A model generated the notes under the pieces. It made no database searches. It was not told the DNA's origin and worked only from the letters and a program-made list of their open reading frames with translations. A stretch of DNA of 64,000 nt from Linanthus parryae (lineage: Eukaryota; Streptophyta; Magnoliopsida; Ericales; Polemoniaceae): positions 53,878,616 through 53,942,615 of the forward strand of contig JALGPY010000009.1 of NCBI GenBank assembly GCA_023055425.1, read 5' to 3'. Position numbers and translations under genes: made by a program. Position 1 is the first letter of the stretch; the number at the start of each line of letters is the position of its first letter. This document shows positions 52,435 through 63,771 of this stretch, piece after piece.

Positions 52435-53161
52435 AAACAGGAAAGAAAAAAAAATTCGAATTTTTTTCAAAACCCCGGGGGTATTTTGGTCATTTCGACC
52501 AAATTAGGTTATAGCACAAGGGGGGGGGGGACGGGTAGCCATTGTTGGCACCTCCCTTTCTCTCTCTACCTCCATTTCCTCTCACTTGAAGAACAAGATT
52601 TTGCCTCGGACCTCCAAATCAAAATCCGGGCACATTTCTGGAATCCCCTCGTCGCAAGGAGCAAGATTCGTCCATCAAAATCCAGAAACAAGCGAAAATC
52701 GAGCGGGCAATTTCCATCAAAAAGTGAGGTGTTCTTGAGGAAAAGTGCAGATTCAAAGGTGTTAGAGCAAGAACTAGCAAAAACCGAAGAAGGGAACGTG
52801 AACAAGGAGATCGAGGGCTTCGATTTGGTGGGCTCGGAATTCAATTCCGGGCAGTTGACTTTTCCGGCGACTTTTCCGGCAACCACCGGCGGTTTTCCGG
52901 CGACTTTCCGGGCAGAATCTCCGGTCTTCACCCCTGTTTAGGGAAGGTCGAAAATCTCATCCCTCGCTTTATTTTCCGTTTTGGCACGGCCCGTAGCCGG
53001 GCCCGTTATTTTCGGTAATTTTGCATTTGGAGCGGCACTTGCCGTGTGGACCTCTGGTAGATCTTAGGAGGACTATCTATTGAGACACACTATTTTTGTG
53101 CACGTTTCACGTTTTTGCCCTATTTCGCGAGTCGGCACGTTTTTCGAGATTTTGGTCTGTT
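52435..53161 (+). other. Leader between pol and ORF3
   Basis: No convincing gene. An ORF of 151 codons (52486-52941) is Lys/Ser-rich, with a repeated TTTTCCGGCGACTTT-type motif at its end. It could be a spliced leader or short basic peptide but is unsupported. A run of 10 G lies near 52521. Confidence 0.4.
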
Positions 53162-54976
53162 ATGGAGTTTCATGTGCCCGTCGTAGACCCTAACCGAGAT
53201 GACATCCCTACGGACTATGAGGCGACTGAGCTTACCCCTTTGATGTTTGACAGCTTTAGGTTCGTCAATCATTATGCCCAACATTACTTTATGACCGGGA
53301 CCAAAATGGAGCATAGCATCCCCATAGACTACCAGTTTGAGGTCGACCATACTTACATGCCGCCAGAGATGGCCGCTTATGCGAGTCGACCGGACATTTT
53401 CGGGACGTCCTTAGCGGGGTTCCCGGACTTGTCCGATACTGACTTGGTGCGTGAGTTCTACGCGAACCTCGTGCACAAGGGGGAGGGGGAAGCCAATGGG
53501 GATGTCCGTTGGGTCTATATGCGGCGTACGTTTATGTTGCTCACGGCGGATACAATCCGCCAAGCGTATCAGATTCCGATGCGCCATATCTCGTGCGCAT
53601 ATGCTGAGTGCGCTGATTACCCGCCTAACGATGCTGAGCTTTTGCGGGTTGTGACTGGGGGGCACCCGGGTGCCCATTTCACGAGAGAGGGGCCAGGCGA
53701 GATCGGCAAGAAATTGCATTCTCGTTTTATTGCTGGCCCGCCACGGTGGTGGGCCGAGTGGGTAGTTAACAGGGTCGTAGGTATTAAACACTTTACCTAC
53801 CTTGACTTCGAGTACGTACTCTTAGTCTATTGCCTTGTTCTGGGACGAGAGGTTGACATTCCTCGTCGGATTTGGGTGTATATGATGGAGCGGAACTGTT
53901 CCGGTAGCCATAAGGGATTGGGGTACGCCAACCTCATTGCCAAACTGGCGCGGAATTATGAGGTTCCGATGGATGATCTAGAGGGTGACCTACAGCCTCC
54001 TGTGCCACGGCCTTATAGGAAGCTTATTTCTCGTCACCCGGGCCCGCCTCCGCCAGTCGTTGACCTCGATGAGGATGACGATTTTATGGAGGAGGACCGG
54101 GCACCTGCACCTGCCCCTGCCCCTAGGAGGAGGTCGACTCAGGAGCGACCAGTCAGTCGCCAGGCATCGGCCGGACTTCGGCGATGCCGTACTACTAGAG
54201 AGAGTGAGCGGCCCGAGTCGAGTAGGCAGGGGACTGAGAGGAATGCCCAGCCTCAGCCTGCCCATCAGAGAGAGCAGCCGGCCCCACGGACCAACCCGAC
54301 CCCACGAGCTAGACCGACCCCGCCCCGTAGACTGCCCCGAGTGGATGAGAGATTTGAGGGCTGTCAGGGCGGACGCAAGTCCATAGGAGAGAAGGTGTTT
54401 GCGGGAGCGGGCAAGATTTGGAGAGCGTTGACGCATATCCGCCGGACTCAGCGGAAGGTCACCAAGGACACCCAGGCTGCCCTAGCTAGTATTCGAGAGG
54501 AGCAGCGGGATGCGGCTCGGCACGTAGGCCGAGACCCGCCACTTCCGCTATATTTCCCACCCACCTACTCCAGCAGCTTTACCGAGGGATGGTCGGATGA
54601 CGGGGACTCTAGCGAGTGCACGTCTGCTCCGCCACCCCCGACCCAGCCACCACCACCGACTCAGCCATCACCGCCACCTGCCAGACAGGAGAGACGGCAG
54701 CCTGGGACACGATCCCGGCAGCCTACAGGTCGTCAGGCTGGGACCCGTACCCAGCAGACAGGGGCCCGTACTCAGCAGCATTCGAGTGGTAGGACGACTT
54801 TACGGTCCCAGCCTCCTAGCAGTTGGACTGGGTCCGAGTCGCAGTCCTCGGATTACCGGCCCCGTACACGGGCACGTCAGCCGGTGTTTAGGACTGATTC
54901 AGAGAGCAGCTCGCCGGGTAGCATATCCGGTACGTCCGAGACCGGGTCAGACACGACATTTTTTCCGGACGAGTGA
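53162..54976 (+). CDS. Athila ORF3, 604 aa, plant transposon-associated protein at the env-like position
   Basis: The preferred start is Met 53162 (MEFHVPVVDPNRD); the frame is open to a further Met at 53096. The N-terminal half resembles the domain known as 'putative plant transposon protein': DTDLVREFYANLVHKGEGEA, RWVYMRRTFMLLTADTIRQA, then HFTYLDFEYVLLVYCLVLGR and LGYANLIAKLARNYEVPM. From about residue 310 the protein is low-complexity, Pro/Arg/Ser/Gln-rich with APAPAPAPRRRS and PPPPTQPPPPTQPSPPP, and ends SETGSDTTFFPDE. It has no signal peptide, no clear transmembrane anchor and no furin-like site, so the traditional 'env-like' label describes position, not visible function. It is uninterrupted, in contrast to pol. 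Confidence 0.8.
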   Translation: MEFHVPVVDPNRDDIPTDYEATELTPLMFDSFRFVNHYAQHYFMTGTKMEHSIPIDYQFEVDHTYMPPEMAAYASRPDIFGTSLAGFPDLSDTDLVREFYANLVHKGEGEANGDVRWVYMRRTFMLLTADTIRQAYQIPMRHISCAYAECADYPPNDAELLRVVTGGHPGAHFTREGPGEIGKKLHSRFIAGPPRWWAEWVVNRVVGIKHFTYLDFEYVLLVYCLVLGREVDIPRRIWVYMMERNCSGSHKGLGYANLIAKLARNYEVPMDDLEGDLQPPVPRPYRKLISRHPGPPPPVVDLDEDDDFMEEDRAPAPAPAPRRRSTQERPVSRQASAGLRRCRTTRESERPESSRQGTERNAQPQPAHQREQPAPRTNPTPRARPTPPRRLPRVDERFEGCQGGRKSIGEKVFAGAGKIWRALTHIRRTQRKVTKDTQAALASIREEQRDAARHVGRDPPLPLYFPPTYSSSFTEGWSDDGDSSECTSAPPPPTQPPPPTQPSPPPARQERRQPGTRSRQPTGRQAGTRTQQTGARTQQHSSGRTTLRSQPPSSWTGSESQSSDYRPRTRARQPVFRTDSESSSPGSISGTSETGSDTTFFPDE

Positions 54977-55192
54977 GTGCCATGAGGGCATGCCACCTCT
55001 TCGTGGGGGGGTGGTAGTCGTGTCTGCATTAACCCGGTCTGCACGTTTTTTTCGTATTTATTTTTATTTTTATTTTTATTTTTGAGTCTGCATATTTTCT
55101 TTATTTGAGTCAACCCACCATAATCATTCTGGCCATGCATTGTATATAATTAAAAAAAAATGAAAAATTTAAAAAAAATTTATGCTGCTGGT

Positions 55193-55226
55193 TGGGTATA
55201 TACGCAGGACCTGCGTATATACGCAA
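55193..55226 (+). promoter_or_regulatory. Internal palindrome pair downstream of ORF3
   Basis: GGGTATATACGCAG GAC CTGCGTATATACGCA followed by AACAG. It repeats the pair at 52404-52434, including the preceding GGTT and the following AAACAG. The pairs bracket ORF3. Confidence 0.7.
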
Positions 55227-56006
55227 ACAGCAAGTATAAATTATTTTTCAAAAAAAAAAAAAAAAAAAAAAGTTTAAAATCCGAAAATTTTGAGAAAGGG
55301 CAATCGAGATAACGAAAACAGTGAAGAAATTGAGTTTGAATCCTTTGAAAGAGAAGAAAACTTGCACCGAGGTATAGTAGATAGGTGAGAGCCAGTGACC
55401 TTTGGAATCAGCAAGTAGTTAACAACTGAGCGAAAAATCAGACTAGTTGCTACACCACCGTCACATAGGTAGTCGACAACCCGCCCACGGGCGCCGTCAC
55501 GGTCATCGCATTTTTCGGTGGAGTGACTGGCTATCAAGGGACCTCACGTCCTGTTTCTTACCCCTAGGTCCAACTAGTCAACCAGTTTGAAGCCATTTAC
55601 CCTCTTTCTTCGTAGCCACTTTAGCCTAGGCAGCCTTCTTTGAGACCTCATCAGTTGATAGTTGGCTATTCTACGTGTTATGACGGAGGGAGTAAGTAGG
55701 GGCAGGCTTTAGATAGGGGAGCTTCATGAGTTATCAGTTTTGGACAGTTTCGATTTTGACACGTTTTTCGAGGGAAGGACAGGGTGAGTGAGAGGCGACA
55801 ATGCATTAATTTGCGGAGGTGGATCACTTCATTACATAGTGACCACAGGAGGAGTTAGTTGCGTGTGAGTATCTTTCGCATAAAACGGGGTTCCGGGGGG
55901 TTGTAGGGTCAATTGGTGGTTGTGCCGTTTTTCTACATCTTTGGTGATGAGGAGGTTCGGTGAGACTGCACAGTATTATCTCGACTACAGGATCAGCGCT
56001 TCAGGA

Positions 56007-56020
56007 TTAGTGTGGGGGTA
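56007..56020 (+). other. Internal PPT-like tract of Athila
   Basis: TTAGTGTGGGGGTA against the terminal PPT TTAGTGCGGGGGTA; about 0.9 kb upstream of it. Confidence 0.6.
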
Positions 56021-56903
56021 CTTCACATGAGAACATTTTACGTACCCCACGACAGAGATTTATTTTCACTCACTCAGCTCTAGTCAGTTTTGTATTGTTG
56101 ATATTCGTATACGTGTGTATATAGTTGTGTTATAAAAAAAGATATATATATATATATATAGAAGAAAAAGAAAAAAAAAAAGAAAAAAAAAAGAAAAATA
56201 AAAAGAAAAGAAAAAAATATATGATCTAGTTTTTAGTGTTTTTTGTGTTTTTGTTATTTAAATAAAAAGCTGAGTGAGTGGCACAATTTTCGAGACGTTT
56301 TGCACCGCTTCACATTCGTGGCCGCGAGCACGGCGAAACACACCGGGGGACAGGAGAATTGGGAAAGCAGGAACTTAGGTGTTTCGGGCAGTTTTTCGGG
56401 ATCTCGGTGAGGGGTGTGAGTTTGGTAAATTGTGAGAATGTCATAACATGTAGGATTATGCCGTACCTTGATACATATATCTATCCTACCTGATTAGACA
56501 TAGATCCTTTCGGAAACAGCTCGGATGGTAAGTTAGCTAGGGATTTGCTCAGTTTGATAACCAAAGTAATAGTACTTCGGTCCAGTGCTTAAATCCACCA
56601 TATAAATCTGTTCAGACTTACCGATCGCTTGCAGGGAAGTAAATTCTGAAAAGGATGAGATCACGAGGACACACTGTTTCTGTTTTTGAGGTTGCCCGAT
56701 CTCGCCAAAAATATTTTTGTCACTAGTCTGTTTTGAGTCGTTTGAGTCTGTGTATATTCTATCTGAGTCAGTTTTCTATCGAGTCGTCCGGTTGAAAGGT
56801 TCGGGTCGAAAGCGTATGCAACGGTAGGGTATGTACAGAGTCAGTCACGAGGACAGAAATGCAGGCTCGAGTTGGCAGGATTGCTCGGGACGAGCAATGT
56901 TTA

Positions 56904-56916
56904 GTGCGGGGGTATT
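56904..56916 (+). other. Polypurine tract of Athila
   Basis: GTGCGGGGGTATT immediately before the 3' LTR (TGATAAC). Confidence 0.88.
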
Positions 56917-58513
56917 TGATAACGCCCAATTAGGGGTTATCTTTTAGCCTGATTTCACGAGTATTTGTGTCGGAATTAGCGGTTTTTGCCGGAAAATGCC
57001 TTAGAAGGCCTCGGGAATCTAGAACGAGACGTTTATTTGTACTTGCTGGATTTCTGCTTATTTCTTGCTATATTTGGATATGATCGCGGGTTTTCGTTTG
57101 TGTTGCCTTTTCAGGAACAGGTTCGGGAGGTGCATCGGGAAGCGTGCTGGGACCAAGCCGGGACCGTCTCGGGAAACGTGCACAAGACCGGGACACGACG
57201 GAAACACGGAAAAGCAGAAGTACACCGAAGAGGCAAACCGGGAGCATCAGGCAGAAGAGTGGGACCCAGGGGACCAGACCTGGCCCACCAGAGGACCAAG
57301 TGGGCCCCACCTACCCCCACGGCCTGCGTATATACGCAGGCCCTGCGTATATACGCAGCACCTGCGTATATACGCAGGCAGTGAGGGTGGTGGGGGATGT
57401 TGGTTGGGCCCTGGTTGCGTATATACGCAACCCCCTGCGTATATACGCAGCTAGTTTTGACTTTTGGTCAAAGACGGTGGACCGATGGCAGATTCCGTAA
57501 TTTCGAGCACAAGCGTTTTCAGGAAACATCACTATTTAAAGACTCGTCCAGACTCGTTTTGAGGGATCACGGAGACACAGCACAATTCTCAGCACAACCG
57601 AAGGACAAGTCAGAGCATTCACGGAGAGCACGAAAGCGCGATTCGAGATTCGAAGACTTAGTTTGATTTCGTTCTCTCTCTTTATATTCAGAAACTGCGT
57701 TTTGTACTATGTCTAGTCATAGCTAAACTTTTCACCTAGGTTCTCGGTGAACCTAGGGTTTCGTACTCAGATTTTATGATTACTATGATTATGGATTCAT
57801 GATGATTGTCTTAATTCAGCAAGTTGTATCTGTTATTCTGGTTTGATTATTATCGTATATGCATGATAGGATTGATCACCCAGGATTGCTATAGACCCGA
57901 GCTTGTAGGTGAAAACGGCAAGTTAGGGTTAGGAAGAAAAACCAGGATTTAGTACCTTACCCTGATAGACCGACCAGAGAAAGGGAGATAGGGCTAGCAT
58001 CGAAAAACGTGAGACCAACTGTTAGAGAATTTGACCCGGGCCATTCGGACAGGTTAGAAACCCTAACAGGATTAGACCGAGACTGCAGACTTAGGCAGCT
58101 TAACAAGAATCCGAAAGTCTGCAGGATCGGGATTACGTGTGGAATCTGAAAAGTCACTGCACAACTGGTACGTTGCACAGATATCGAAACTGCTGAGTGT
58201 TTTCATAATCGAACGTAAAATTGAATTCTGTAGAAACCCTAGGGGATCCTGGAGCCTAGTCTTCATCTATTATCGTTACAACAAAATCAGCTTATTTCAG
58301 AAAACGTCACAAAAATATTTACGTTTCTAAATTCTGTTTTTAGTTTAGTCACTGCAATCACAACCTACTCCTTCTGGTTACTATTCTTGGAAAACCGAAA
58401 CTGACAACGGAAATAAACCCGAAAAAGTCCTCGTGGGAACGATAATCCGAGTCTAATTGCACCCGGTACTACAAGATTCGTACACTTGCGATAGCACGTT
58501 AGTTTGCGCATCA
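56917..58513 (+). repeat. 3' LTR of Athila
   Basis: 1597 bp, nearly identical to the 5' LTR. The five palindromes are at 57322-57450, and here the third unit is perfect (CTGCGTATATACGCAG). It ends TTTGCGCATCA at 58513. Confidence 0.95.
57322..57450 (+). promoter_or_regulatory. U3 palindrome array in the 3' LTR of Athila
   Basis: Five TGCGTATATACGCA palindromes, all perfect, with the same spacing as 45481-45608 apart from one extra C before the fifth. Confidence 0.85.
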
Positions 58514-58518
58514 GTCTC
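58514..58518. other. Target-site duplication of Athila, right copy (GTCTC)
   Basis: Matches 45072-45076. Confidence 0.92.
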
Positions 58519-58900
58519 CCCTCAAGGCATACCTACTAAATGCAAACTTAAAGTCATGTAGGATATGCAATATACTATAAGGAGTACTTACAATGACGTA
58601 TTAAAAATCAAAGGATTACATCCTCTCCCCCTTAGAGGAGTGACGTCCTTGGAACTCAAAATACCTCGTCAAAAAGGTGCGGATACTTCTTCCTCATCTC
58701 CTCCTCCGCTTCCCATGCTGCCTCTTCTATGAAGTGGTTAGTTCACCAGACCTTTACAAGCGTAACACCCTTGTTACGTGTGTCTCTGGTCTTCGTATCT
58801 AGAACCTTAACATGAAGCTCCTCATAACTCAACGAAGGGTTCAATTCTATTGTTTCGGGATCCAAAACATGAGATGGGTATAGGACACTCTTCTTGAGTT
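58519..58900 (-). pseudogene. Tekay-like Gypsy pol C-terminus (integrase tail and chromodomain)
   Basis: The minus strand reads HVLDPETIELNPSLSYEELH, then VKVLDTKTR, GVTLVKVW, and after a stop TNHFIEEAAWEAEEEMRKKY then PHLF. The 'WE.EEEMRKKYPHLF' ending is diagnostic of plant chromovirus (Tekay/Del) pol, whose chromodomain guides integration. At least two in-frame stops are present. A PPT-like AAGGGGGAGAGGATG follows near 58620, with the start of an LTR that the Athila element interrupted. Confidence 0.8.
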
Positions 58901-60193
58901 TTATGTGTTAACTTCTCTCCTCGGGATAAATTCGCACGTGATCACATTATTAGGTGGTGTATCTATGGGTAAGGGATCGTAGATGATTGTTCCAACACAA
59001 CTTCTTCAACAATTGACGATTTTGTGAGTGAATATGGTGATCATGGTTATTTAAAATACATCCTAGTCCAACAAGTCTGCCGTTCTCGCTTGTCGATTTT
59101 TCTTGGTACAACAGTTGTGGTGTGACTAACTAGTCACGATTCCGTCATTATCGTCGTTGATCATTTTCTATGCTATCATGGAGCACTACGAAGATGCAAC
59201 AATGTCACATATATCACACATTTCAGATTAGCAACTTGGATCATTATTGACCATTGACAACAAACTTTCAAAGGAGAGTTTTGCTCGGAGGCATTTATTC
59301 CCATAGCAGGTCTCAAATAAATCTTAGTGTTCTCCACATTGGAGTAACCTCTTAGACCAAAACGGCAACCACAATAATCAGCTTCAGAGTCAAGAATAGT
59401 TTACATATTTATTTGTTCAAGTTTTCCAAGTATAAGACAACAACGTCAAAACAAGAAGAAATTCACATGCAAATGAGTCTCTTAGTTTTTTGTGCTAGCC
59501 ACCGATTCACGGTCATGAGCATATATAAAGCATGTATTCCCTTCCCACTTCTTAACAATTGAAAGCAGTCTCTTACACATGAAATATGGATCTACTAACC
59601 ACTTATCACGATACATGTACTTCAGATATGGCCCCCTCGAAGTTCATTCAATGGAATACAATACTCCCACTTGATATCTCTAAAAAAAGTGCATATCACA
59701 AGAGAATTGAGCACTCACTTGGTCCTAGGGATTATGTAGTATGTTCACTATTCTTGGTCTGTCAGAGTCTCTCACTCATTTACCATGCAATCGCAAAAAT
59801 CAGTCAAACCCTCAAATTCGAATCATGAGTTCACGACCCACACATGGTGATCCCTGGTAGCCTAGTTGGATGAGGGTTTATCCATCTAATATAAGAAATG
59901 ATTATCATTATTTGTTCACTCCAAAAGTCTATTCCACGGTCCACAAGTTTTGATGGCGTCAGGTAAGATGTCGTAGGAAGAATTGGCGTAAACCTCAATT
60001 CAATTTGATTTAGAACTCCAAGCAATCCAAAATAGAACTCGACAAGTACCACAGAGGTGAATAACCATCTCATTAGCCAATCAGTGGTTTAGTGACAAGG
60101 CTCCAATCATGCACATTAAACGCCAATATATGCTAACTACCCCAAACGTGAGACTATAACATAATAAGTTAGACTACACAAAAAAAAATGTAT
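58901..60193. other. Gene-free interval
   Basis: AT-rich, probably the degraded remainder of the Tekay-like element. I see no reading frame with family motifs; ORFs 59586-59828 and 59831-60073 are chance. Confidence 0.4.
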
Positions 60194-60198
60194 GATTG
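60194..60198. other. Putative target duplication of element C, left copy (GATTG)
   Basis: The five bases before the LTR end TGACACG. The partner lies outside the window, so it is unconfirmed. Confidence 0.4.
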
Positions 60199-61937
60199 TG
60201 ACACGATTTCTTACGTGTATACGCAAGTGCACGGTCGAAGTAATAAAGATGAGTATTAAGCTCAGGTTGTCGAACCCACAGGGACAGTCTTGAGATTATT
60301 TAGGTTGACGATTAATTTAAAGTCAAAGTAACCGATAAGAAGTGTTTGATTTGAAGGTTCGTCACCCACAAACAAGTGACTTAAAGTAAATGACAAACTA
60401 CGCTACTCTTTTTATATGATTTTCAAGGTAAAAGGAAGAAAGTTTTGATTGATACGATTATGGAGAGAACTAGGCAATTGAGGATTCCTAGGGCACTTAG
60501 CAGTTTCCGGATTACGGTTAAAACACTCTAGTGATGTTTAGTTATACCGGGCTACACTCATCATGTTCTTCTGTCGATCTCACATGAATTTGCGTAATCG
60601 ATTGACTTCGGGTCCTCTCGGTCCACCCTCGTCTACCTTTACGTTCTAGTTGGTTCGTTAGGCTCGCTCACCGGGTCCTGTCGGTCCACCGTTTTCACTA
60701 AGTCCTACCGATACAAACCGAAACAACCCACACACGGTTATTAAAGCTCTGTTCTCCTCTCGGTCTCAGAGAACTGCAAGAATACTTCCTATGTTCTGCA
60801 ACGCGTCTCTAATAGGTCACTATCGTGCAACTATATCAACAACTAGCATACTACGGGTGATCAAGCCAAGAATACTAAAGATTAAAGCACAAGAACAAAA
60901 AAGCTAACAAGAACATCAACTAGAATTAAGTTTTCAAAACATGAATCAAGTCTTCAATCCGGAAAAAGCTAATCAAACCCTAGTTCTTCATCAATTGCCT
61001 ATATTAAAGTGTTTAGCTAGACATATAATTGTTTAGCAATACATAAGTCTCCATAATCAATCAATAAGGGGGGAAAGAAGAAAAATCAAACGAGTAATCT
61101 TCAAGAATTGATGATCTCCTCCTTCAATCTTTGTCTCTCCTTCTCTCCTGCTCCAAGATGCTCCAAATATGCGTGAATTCCCTCAATTGCACGGCCTCCT
61201 AGTTTAGAACAAGTCCCTCATGCTCAATCATTCAAAAATTCGCAAAACAGCCCAAAAAAATCTCGTTCAGCCCCTTTGTTCGCACGAACACTCGTGTGTT
61301 CGCACGAACAACTTTTTGCTCTCTGTTCGTGCGAACAAATTTTTTTTCCCACAATTTTGCAGTCCCTTTTTCATCCTTTTTGGCCAGCTGAAAAATTCTA
61401 AGTGTTTTTGTTCGCACGAACACAAAAGTGTTCGCACGAACACCCCTGGACATGAACTCAGATTTTCATCCTCTTCGACGGACAATAACTTTCTCGTCCG
61501 ATCTCCGTTTTATCTCTGTGGCCTATCGTTAGAAAGCTCTTTGAGTCTACTTTCATTTGCCACTGGTCCCACTCCAAAATGTATTGTAGAACTCAAGATA
61601 CTATCAAAATAGTGGAGATTGGTCACTTTTGCTATTCTGACTTTGCTTCTCTTGCTTCCTCTAGAATTTGTTTTGTTTCCGAAGTTCGTTTCATGCCTCC
61701 TAGCCATCGTTTAGCATCCGTTCCTGTCAAGACAACATGAACAACCATACCAAGCGATTATATTTGACAAATAACATCGAAATATGCATGGAAACGCCCG
61801 AATTAACAATAAAGTGCTAAAAACTCAACTTTCTACGTTTTCTCAACATTCATAATGTAAAAATCATATTTCACCCCAGAATCACGCAAAACGATATAAG
61901 AAAATGCAAGAAATATAACTCTAATAAAGAGTTATCA
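60199..61937 (-). repeat. 3' LTR of element C
   Basis: 1739 bp. On the minus strand it runs from TGATAACTC at 61937 to TGTCA at 60199. It is similar to the element D LTR at the ends (GTATACGCAAGTGCACGGTC, TTGAGATTATTTA) and strongly diverged in the middle, where the palindrome sequence has been replaced. Confidence 0.85.
61277..61442 (-). promoter_or_regulatory. U3 array of five TGTTCG(CA/TG)CGAACA inverted repeats
   Basis: Units at 61277-61290, 61297-61310, 61324-61337, 61409-61422 and 61429-61442, all with perfect 6-bp arms and a 2-nt centre that is CA in four and TG in one. The array lies 495-660 nt from the LTR start, in the same zone as the other families' arrays. Confidence 0.85.
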
Positions 61938-61955
61938 AATTCCCCCACACTACCT
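61938..61955 (-). other. Polypurine tract of element C
   Basis: The minus strand reads GGTAGTGTGGGGGAATT directly before TGATAAC. Confidence 0.85.
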
Positions 61956-63394
61956 TTTTGCGCGTCCCGAGCAAAATCTCATTCTCACACTACGTTTTAA
62001 TCCACCGAATTTCATACAACTACACTAGCCATGTGACACACACAACACACACACCCAATGCAATCTACATGACTAGAAACAATGCAACTCGATTATCAAA
62101 CAATGCAAAAATTGAAACAACACAAATATTTTTTATCTCTCGTTAGAGATCGGGCAATCTAGCTATCACTAACCAAAATCATCAATTTCTCACAAGTCTC
62201 TTCCGAAATTTCACAACCAATAGCAAGAAATTGAAGTAACATGATCATATGCACAAGCTCAAGGGGTCCCCAAACATCCACCAAAAACAATCCAAGACTC
62301 GGGCACGTCCTTTAGCTCAGAGGGTCTAGGCATCTTAAGTACTAAGATAGTCTTTCGTCGCCAAGTCATTTGAGGTTTTCAGACCCTCTTAACCGTTATT
62401 GTACTTGAATGCAAATTGTCCCAGTGACGGGAGACACAACTGAGTGTAATACGGCTTGACTTTAATTTTCCCTAGTTTCTCTAATTGGATTGAATCCAAA
62501 TTCTACACGTAAATTGAGGCACATTAGGTTGTTCACCGTAACTAATCCGAGAGAATATTTTTATTCATTTTTTTTTCATTCTCTTCTAATTTTTTTTTCA
62601 ACCGTACATTTAGAGTAACTAAGTGTGCACTTTTTCGGTTAGCTCTTGAAACCGCCTTAAGGGATGGTGGTGTACACTCCCTAACTGCACTTAGGCTAGA
62701 GCAGCGTACCACATGGAACCGACTCTACACGAAGGTCCACCCCAGATTTGCTAGAGGCCACAAGTTTCCACTCGAAAACAGACTATTCAGCCCCTTAGGA
62801 TTAAATCCTCCTAGCACAATAAAGGAACTAGAGGTATGCCCTTGTCTACTTTCCACATACCCTGAATACTCGGGACATCCTTTCGTGAAACAGGTGCGCA
62901 AGATACTAAGAATTAAGGTATTCCTACTACGGCGCTTCCTATTCTTGGAGACTCTTTCACTGAACTCTCTTCAGTTTCAAGCTTCATCAATTTCCCTTAT
63001 TCTCAAAAAATTTATTTTTTTATGGATTTTCTCTTTTGTATTTCTTTCAATTTTTTTTTTCATATTTTCCTAGACTCTATATGCTTTTTGCCAACTCGAT
63101 TAACCACACGTTTTGGGTAGCAGGCTCAATAATTAAACATGCAACAATGCAAAAATATTAAACTAGCACAGTACGACACTAAAACACCACTCTACACTAA
63201 CCACATTAACACAGTACTACACCAACTACATGTAACAAGGCTATGCAAGACAAAACATGGCTGGTGAAATTATACAAAAACTCCCCCACACTTAAGCGTT
63301 TCGTTGTCCTCAACGAATTTAGAGATCAAGTACGAGGTGTCCTCGCTTAAATGTGCAGGCGGTGGATCTACACAATTATGGCTCATAACGTAAA

Positions 63395-63432
<38 letters not shown>

Positions 63433-63721
63433 AGATGTACGTGGGTGCCCAGACCTACATGGGCACCGTTGCCGCTAAACTGTAACAAGAAGGGGTCTTA
63501 TGGACCGTTGACAGTTTTCGGAAAAGTCTCACCTCGCGTCCGGATTCCGATGCGCCTACTCAACATTCTCTATCGCGCACATCAAGAAGGGAAATCCGGA
63601 GGGTCTTTTGTACATGTGTCCCTGCACACTGATTGAAATTATTAAAGCAACTCTCTCTCACCCCTCAAAATCATATGGAGAACTAAAAGAAAGAACATAA
63701 ATAAATAGCATCCTACTCTAC
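61956..63721 (-). repeat. Conserved non-coding internal region of element C
   Basis: Counterpart of 2863-4621 in element D. It contains the internal PPT-like tract (63281-63297) and a 32-nt GA repeat (about 63400-63431). The small ORFs in it are not conserved in D and are not supported. Confidence 0.7.
63281..63297 (-). other. Internal PPT-like tract of element C
   Basis: The minus strand reads CGCTTAAGTGTGGGGGAG, about 1.33 kb from the terminal PPT, the same spacing as in element D. Confidence 0.55.
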
Positions 63722-63755
63722 ATTGGGTTGCCTCCCATGAAGCGCTTGTAATTTA
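63722..63755 (-). other. Conserved post-ORF block (element C copy)
   Basis: The minus strand has AAATTACAAGCGCTTCATGG then GAGGCAACCCAATG, 16 nt after the gag stop. Confidence 0.75.
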
Positions 63756-63771
63756 ACCTGTTCATTTCAGT

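Larger units (their letters stand above)
54977..56903 (+). other. Athila 3' internal non-coding region
   Basis: No gene. It holds the palindrome pair at 55193-55226, an A run near 55250-55271, TA repeats (56144-56160), an A/G-rich tract (56160-56215) and an internal PPT-like tract (56007-56020). Small ORFs (55274-55537, 56278-56493) are unsupported. Confidence 0.6.
45077..58513 (+). mobile_element. Structurally complete Athila-type Ty3/Gypsy element (13.4 kb)
   Basis: Complete by structure: 5' LTR 45077-46671, PBS 46678-46695, gag-protease, RT-RNaseH-integrase, an ORF3, PPT 56904-56916, 3' LTR 56917-58513 and 5-bp duplications GTCTC. Family: tRNA-Asp PBS, protease motif DLGAS, RT motif FMDD, no chromodomain, and a third ORF after pol, all Athila traits. 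By manual comparison the LTRs differ at about 17 substitutions and 2 single-base indels (about 1.1%), so insertion is recent on the usual plant LTR clock. The pol region has one in-frame UAG and two frameshifts, so this copy cannot make pol by ordinary translation. Confidence 0.95.

Noticed and set aside
53162..54976. Retroviral envelope glycoprotein
   Set aside because: No signal peptide, transmembrane anchor or cleavage site can be seen; the position after pol alone is not enough.
63400..63431. GA repeat as a regulatory element
   Set aside because: A simple microsatellite, absent from the matching position of element D.
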